This document shows, piece by piece, positions 61,197 to 64,000 of a stretch of 64,000 nt of DNA. Numbering within the stretch: the first letter of the stretch is position 1; each line of letters starts with the position of its first letter. The notes beneath the pieces were generated by a model that was not told the origin of the DNA, ran no database searches, and was given only the letters and a program-made list of their open reading frames with translations. The position numbers were made by a program, and so were the translations under genes. This DNA comes from Zonotrichia leucophrys gambelii (taxonomy: Eukaryota > Chordata > Aves > Passeriformes > Passerellidae): NCBI RefSeq assembly GCF_028769735.1, contig NC_088171.1:128791533-128855532 (forward strand). Direction: 5' to 3'.

Positions 61197-64000
61197 AAAA
61201 ATTAGGAAATTACTTTTGTCTTCTGAAGTACTACACTCTGTTAATTTTTCAATTATCACGGTAAGCTCATAATAAATTTCTGGAGGAAAGAAAAAGTAAT
61301 AATTTTTTTATTAACAATTAGAAGATGCATTATGCTAAAAATGCCATAAGAACATTTAAATTTGAACATTTTCCTTAAGATTAAATATCCATTAAATGAC
61401 TGCAAATCACTAAGAGGCAGCATAATTATTTTTTATTTTTGCAGTTATGAGAAATAGATATAAAACTCTTTCAATTTAAGGTTTTATGACTTGAGTATTG
61501 ACAAGGATTTATTAAATGAAACTCATTCATGGAATCACTTTTTTCTAGCCTTTAGTATCTAATTTTGAAACTTATCAGTTTGCTACAGTTTAATATACAT
61601 TAGATTTGTTAAATGCAAGAGTATAACCATTAGCTTAGGATAATAAATGGTCTGTTGTAAGAAATAATTTAGCATATCATCAAAGCAAATAGTAGAACTA
61701 ATTGCATTCCATTTATCATTGACCGTGTCAAATCCGGCATGGTATTTAAAAGCAAACTTTGTCTGAGAATTAAATGGAAGTCATTGACATTCATTACACT
61801 TATGATTGTGTTTACATGTAGTAAAACCTCAGAAACACACTCTGCAGTTATTATTATAATCATTCGTTTTAACTCTGCTGCTGTCATAAAAAATGGTAAG
61901 CATGCCTTTGATTTCTCACAACAAACCTAAGCCCAAGGCCCTGCCCCATAACTAACAACATATTGGGATGTTCTGAGTAAAAGGCCATTTGGGAGAGGGT
62001 AACCTTAAATACACACTGCTTTGGGCAATTTTCCCCACGGTGGATGACATGGGGGCAGCCATCTCTCCTTCCAGCTCCTATGGCACCTGAACTGATGATC
62101 CAGCTCAACCATGGGACTACAGCAGCTTCCTAGATGCTGTGCTGGGTCCCTACCCCACATTTCCCATCAGGAGAAAAGAGAGGAAACCAATTCTAAATCA
62201 TGCAAGAAAATTATACATGACAAGAAAGCTGATAGTGGCTTTGCCTATTTTTTTTGCTTTAGTTTCAAGATGGAACAGCAATTATCTTTCCCTTTGGAAA
62301 ACTGTATCAAATAAAAAGAAACAAATCCCATTGTAAGAGCATCAGGCAAAGCTAATGGCCCAAGTCCAGTTTAGGTGGCATTTTTCATGAGCAGATGCAG
62401 AGTAAGTATGCAGGAAGCAGCCACTGCAGTGTGCTTACTGGTACCAGTAATAGCTCCTTACATCAGACCATCTCCCTGCTCCTTGCAGCAGCGCAGCCTG
62501 CAGGGGCTGTTCCTTGGCCTGGGAGCTCTCTGCAGGGAGGTAAACAGCAGACACATGGCAGAGCACCGTGGCAGGGAGAGGGCCAGGACCCCTGAGGACT
62601 GGCTGGGGCTGAAGGCTCAGCTCAGCTCATCTCAGCAGGTCTTTGCCCTCTGCTCTTCCTGCTCTGCAGCCACCAGAGGGGCTCTGGCTACAGCCCCCAC
62701 TGTCCTGGGGCTTCCTGGCTGTGTGTGTGACCCCATTGTCCTGCACCATATCCTCCTTGGCTCTTGCCCTGGGGTTTAGGAGATGTTAAAAATAGGTGAG
62801 ACCTTCTGGTTTTGCACTTACATCTTCTGGTGTGAGTGTGCACAAAAGGCTGTTCACTCTTGCTGAAACAGGGCAGGACAAAGGGCATCAAACACAAGAC
62901 ACTGCTCCAGGCTTGTCTGGTGCTCACTTCAAGTTCAGTTTTCACTTGCATTTCTATCTGATCAGATTTGGAAGGTACTGAGTACTTTGACCAGCTGCAA
63001 GGAAACGGAATGTAAGAAAAATAACCCAGCACTGTTTGCCTTGCTTTGCTAACTTTCCTGTTGCTTCTGCAAACCTGGCTGGAAATAGCAAAGCTGGGGA
63101 ATAGCACTGACACAAGTACCCTGTACTCCTATGATTTCCACAACTACTGTTTCACCTCCAACAATGTATCTGAGCCAGGACATAGCTCCATATTCTTGAG
63201 CCAACGATGTCTCGAGTCCTGAACAAGATCAGGGATCTTAATGGCAACAAAATTTAAAAGAGGTTTCCTTCCTCAATTTTGAGGACCACAAAAAGACTGA
63301 GGCTGGGAAAACAAATTGCAAGCTACAAATCTTAGCATTAAGACCCAGGCCCTAGAGAGAAAGAGTAGAAGGTACATGGACACAAATTCTTGAGGTGAAG
63401 ATCAAATTTGATTGAGTACAATAAGGGACTCAAAAGCATGTTGACAAACAACTTGTTTGAAGACCCTGAGTACCAGCAGCATCACACCTGCAGTGCTCTG
63501 ACAACCAGACCATGGACATGACAACAGCCTGTTCTTTCCTGTGTGCAGGTGACACAAACGTGACAGATCCTTCTGCATCTCTGAACTGTGTTAAGGAGGT
63601 AACTATTCCATGCTGGTCACTATTGCCAACCTATAATCTGTGGCTTTTCTGGTTTTTTTATGTGGAAGAAAAAAATAATTGTTTTTTTTAAACAGCCTTC
63701 AATTTCTAAGGGAAAAATGTATATGTCACAGAAAATTCAACTGCAGAGGGAAGTGAATAGTGCTACATGCTGCTCATCTTCCTCCTGCTAACATAACAAC
63801 TCTAATCATGCAAGCAAAGTAAACAAGATTACAGGATTTATATTAAATGGGTCAATTTTTCTTTTCAAATGTGTTGTTGCTAGCTTTTAAAATAGCAGAG
63901 GAGTTTGCTAGAGTTTTGTGTAAGAGTCCTGCTCTTTTCATTCTAGTGGGAAAGTCCTCTGCCTTGACTTGTGGTTCTCTCAACCCCAAAATGTGTGAGA
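61197..64000. other. Intergenic DNA to the window edge, no gene recognised
   Basis: This contains AT-rich sequence at 61,260-61,900 and a more GC-rich patch at about 62,430-62,790. No protein, RNA gene or transposon is recognisable. AZIN1, the expected next gene by synteny, is not visible. Confidence 0.5.

Noticed and set aside
42061..64000. Expected neighbour AZIN1 on the plus strand
   Set aside because: I looked for ornithine-decarboxylase-like coding segments in this interval and found none, so the gene presumably lies beyond the window.

Overview
This window is vertebrate nuclear DNA, most likely from a bird and probably a songbird. It holds two genes whose proteins are recognisable. The noncoding sequence carries CR1 LINE 3' ends and retroviral LTRs of types common in avian genomes. 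No bacterial, phage, CRISPR or operon features are present. The order ATP6V1C1 then BAALC on one strand matches what I recall of human 8q22.3.

Layout. Positions 1-2,695 hold the 5' end of BAALC on the minus strand: coding exon 1 at 2,530-2,695 inside a CpG island, followed by the start of intron 1, which runs off the window at position 1. That intron has a 21-bp-period minisatellite beginning about 45 bp past the splice donor, and a solo LTR (796-1,404) with a perfect 6-bp target-site duplication. Positions 3,300-21,800 are intergenic, with CR1 fragments and an eroded LTR at about 19,245-19,824.

Positions 22,329-41,150 hold ATP6V1C1 on the minus strand, encoding V-type proton ATPase subunit C1. 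I reconstructed 12 coding exons with GT..AG boundaries and matching phases. They sum to 1,149 nt, or 382 codons plus stop, which is the length I recall for mammalian subunit C1. The promoter is a CpG island at about 40,520-41,330 with a perfect CLEAR element (GTCACGTGAC) at 41,137-41,146. A second LTR, in the gene's sense orientation, lies in intron 1 about 360 bp upstream of the first coding exon.

Positions 41,330-64,000 are intergenic upstream DNA. They contain a CR1 copy just outside the promoter, two more CR1 3' ends, and a complete solo LTR (59,947-61,191) with a 5-bp target-site duplication and an internal 40-bp tandem array. No further protein-coding gene could be supported. AZIN1 would be expected beyond the right edge if synteny holds.

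Functionally, ATP6V1C1 is a housekeeping proton-pump gene whose promoter carries the TFEB/TFE3 lysosomal-biogenesis motif. BAALC encodes a small lipid-anchored protein expressed in brain and haematopoietic progenitors. The two share orientation, but nothing in the sequence shows they are functionally linked. The most noteworthy material is regulatory and transposon-derived rather than a new gene system.
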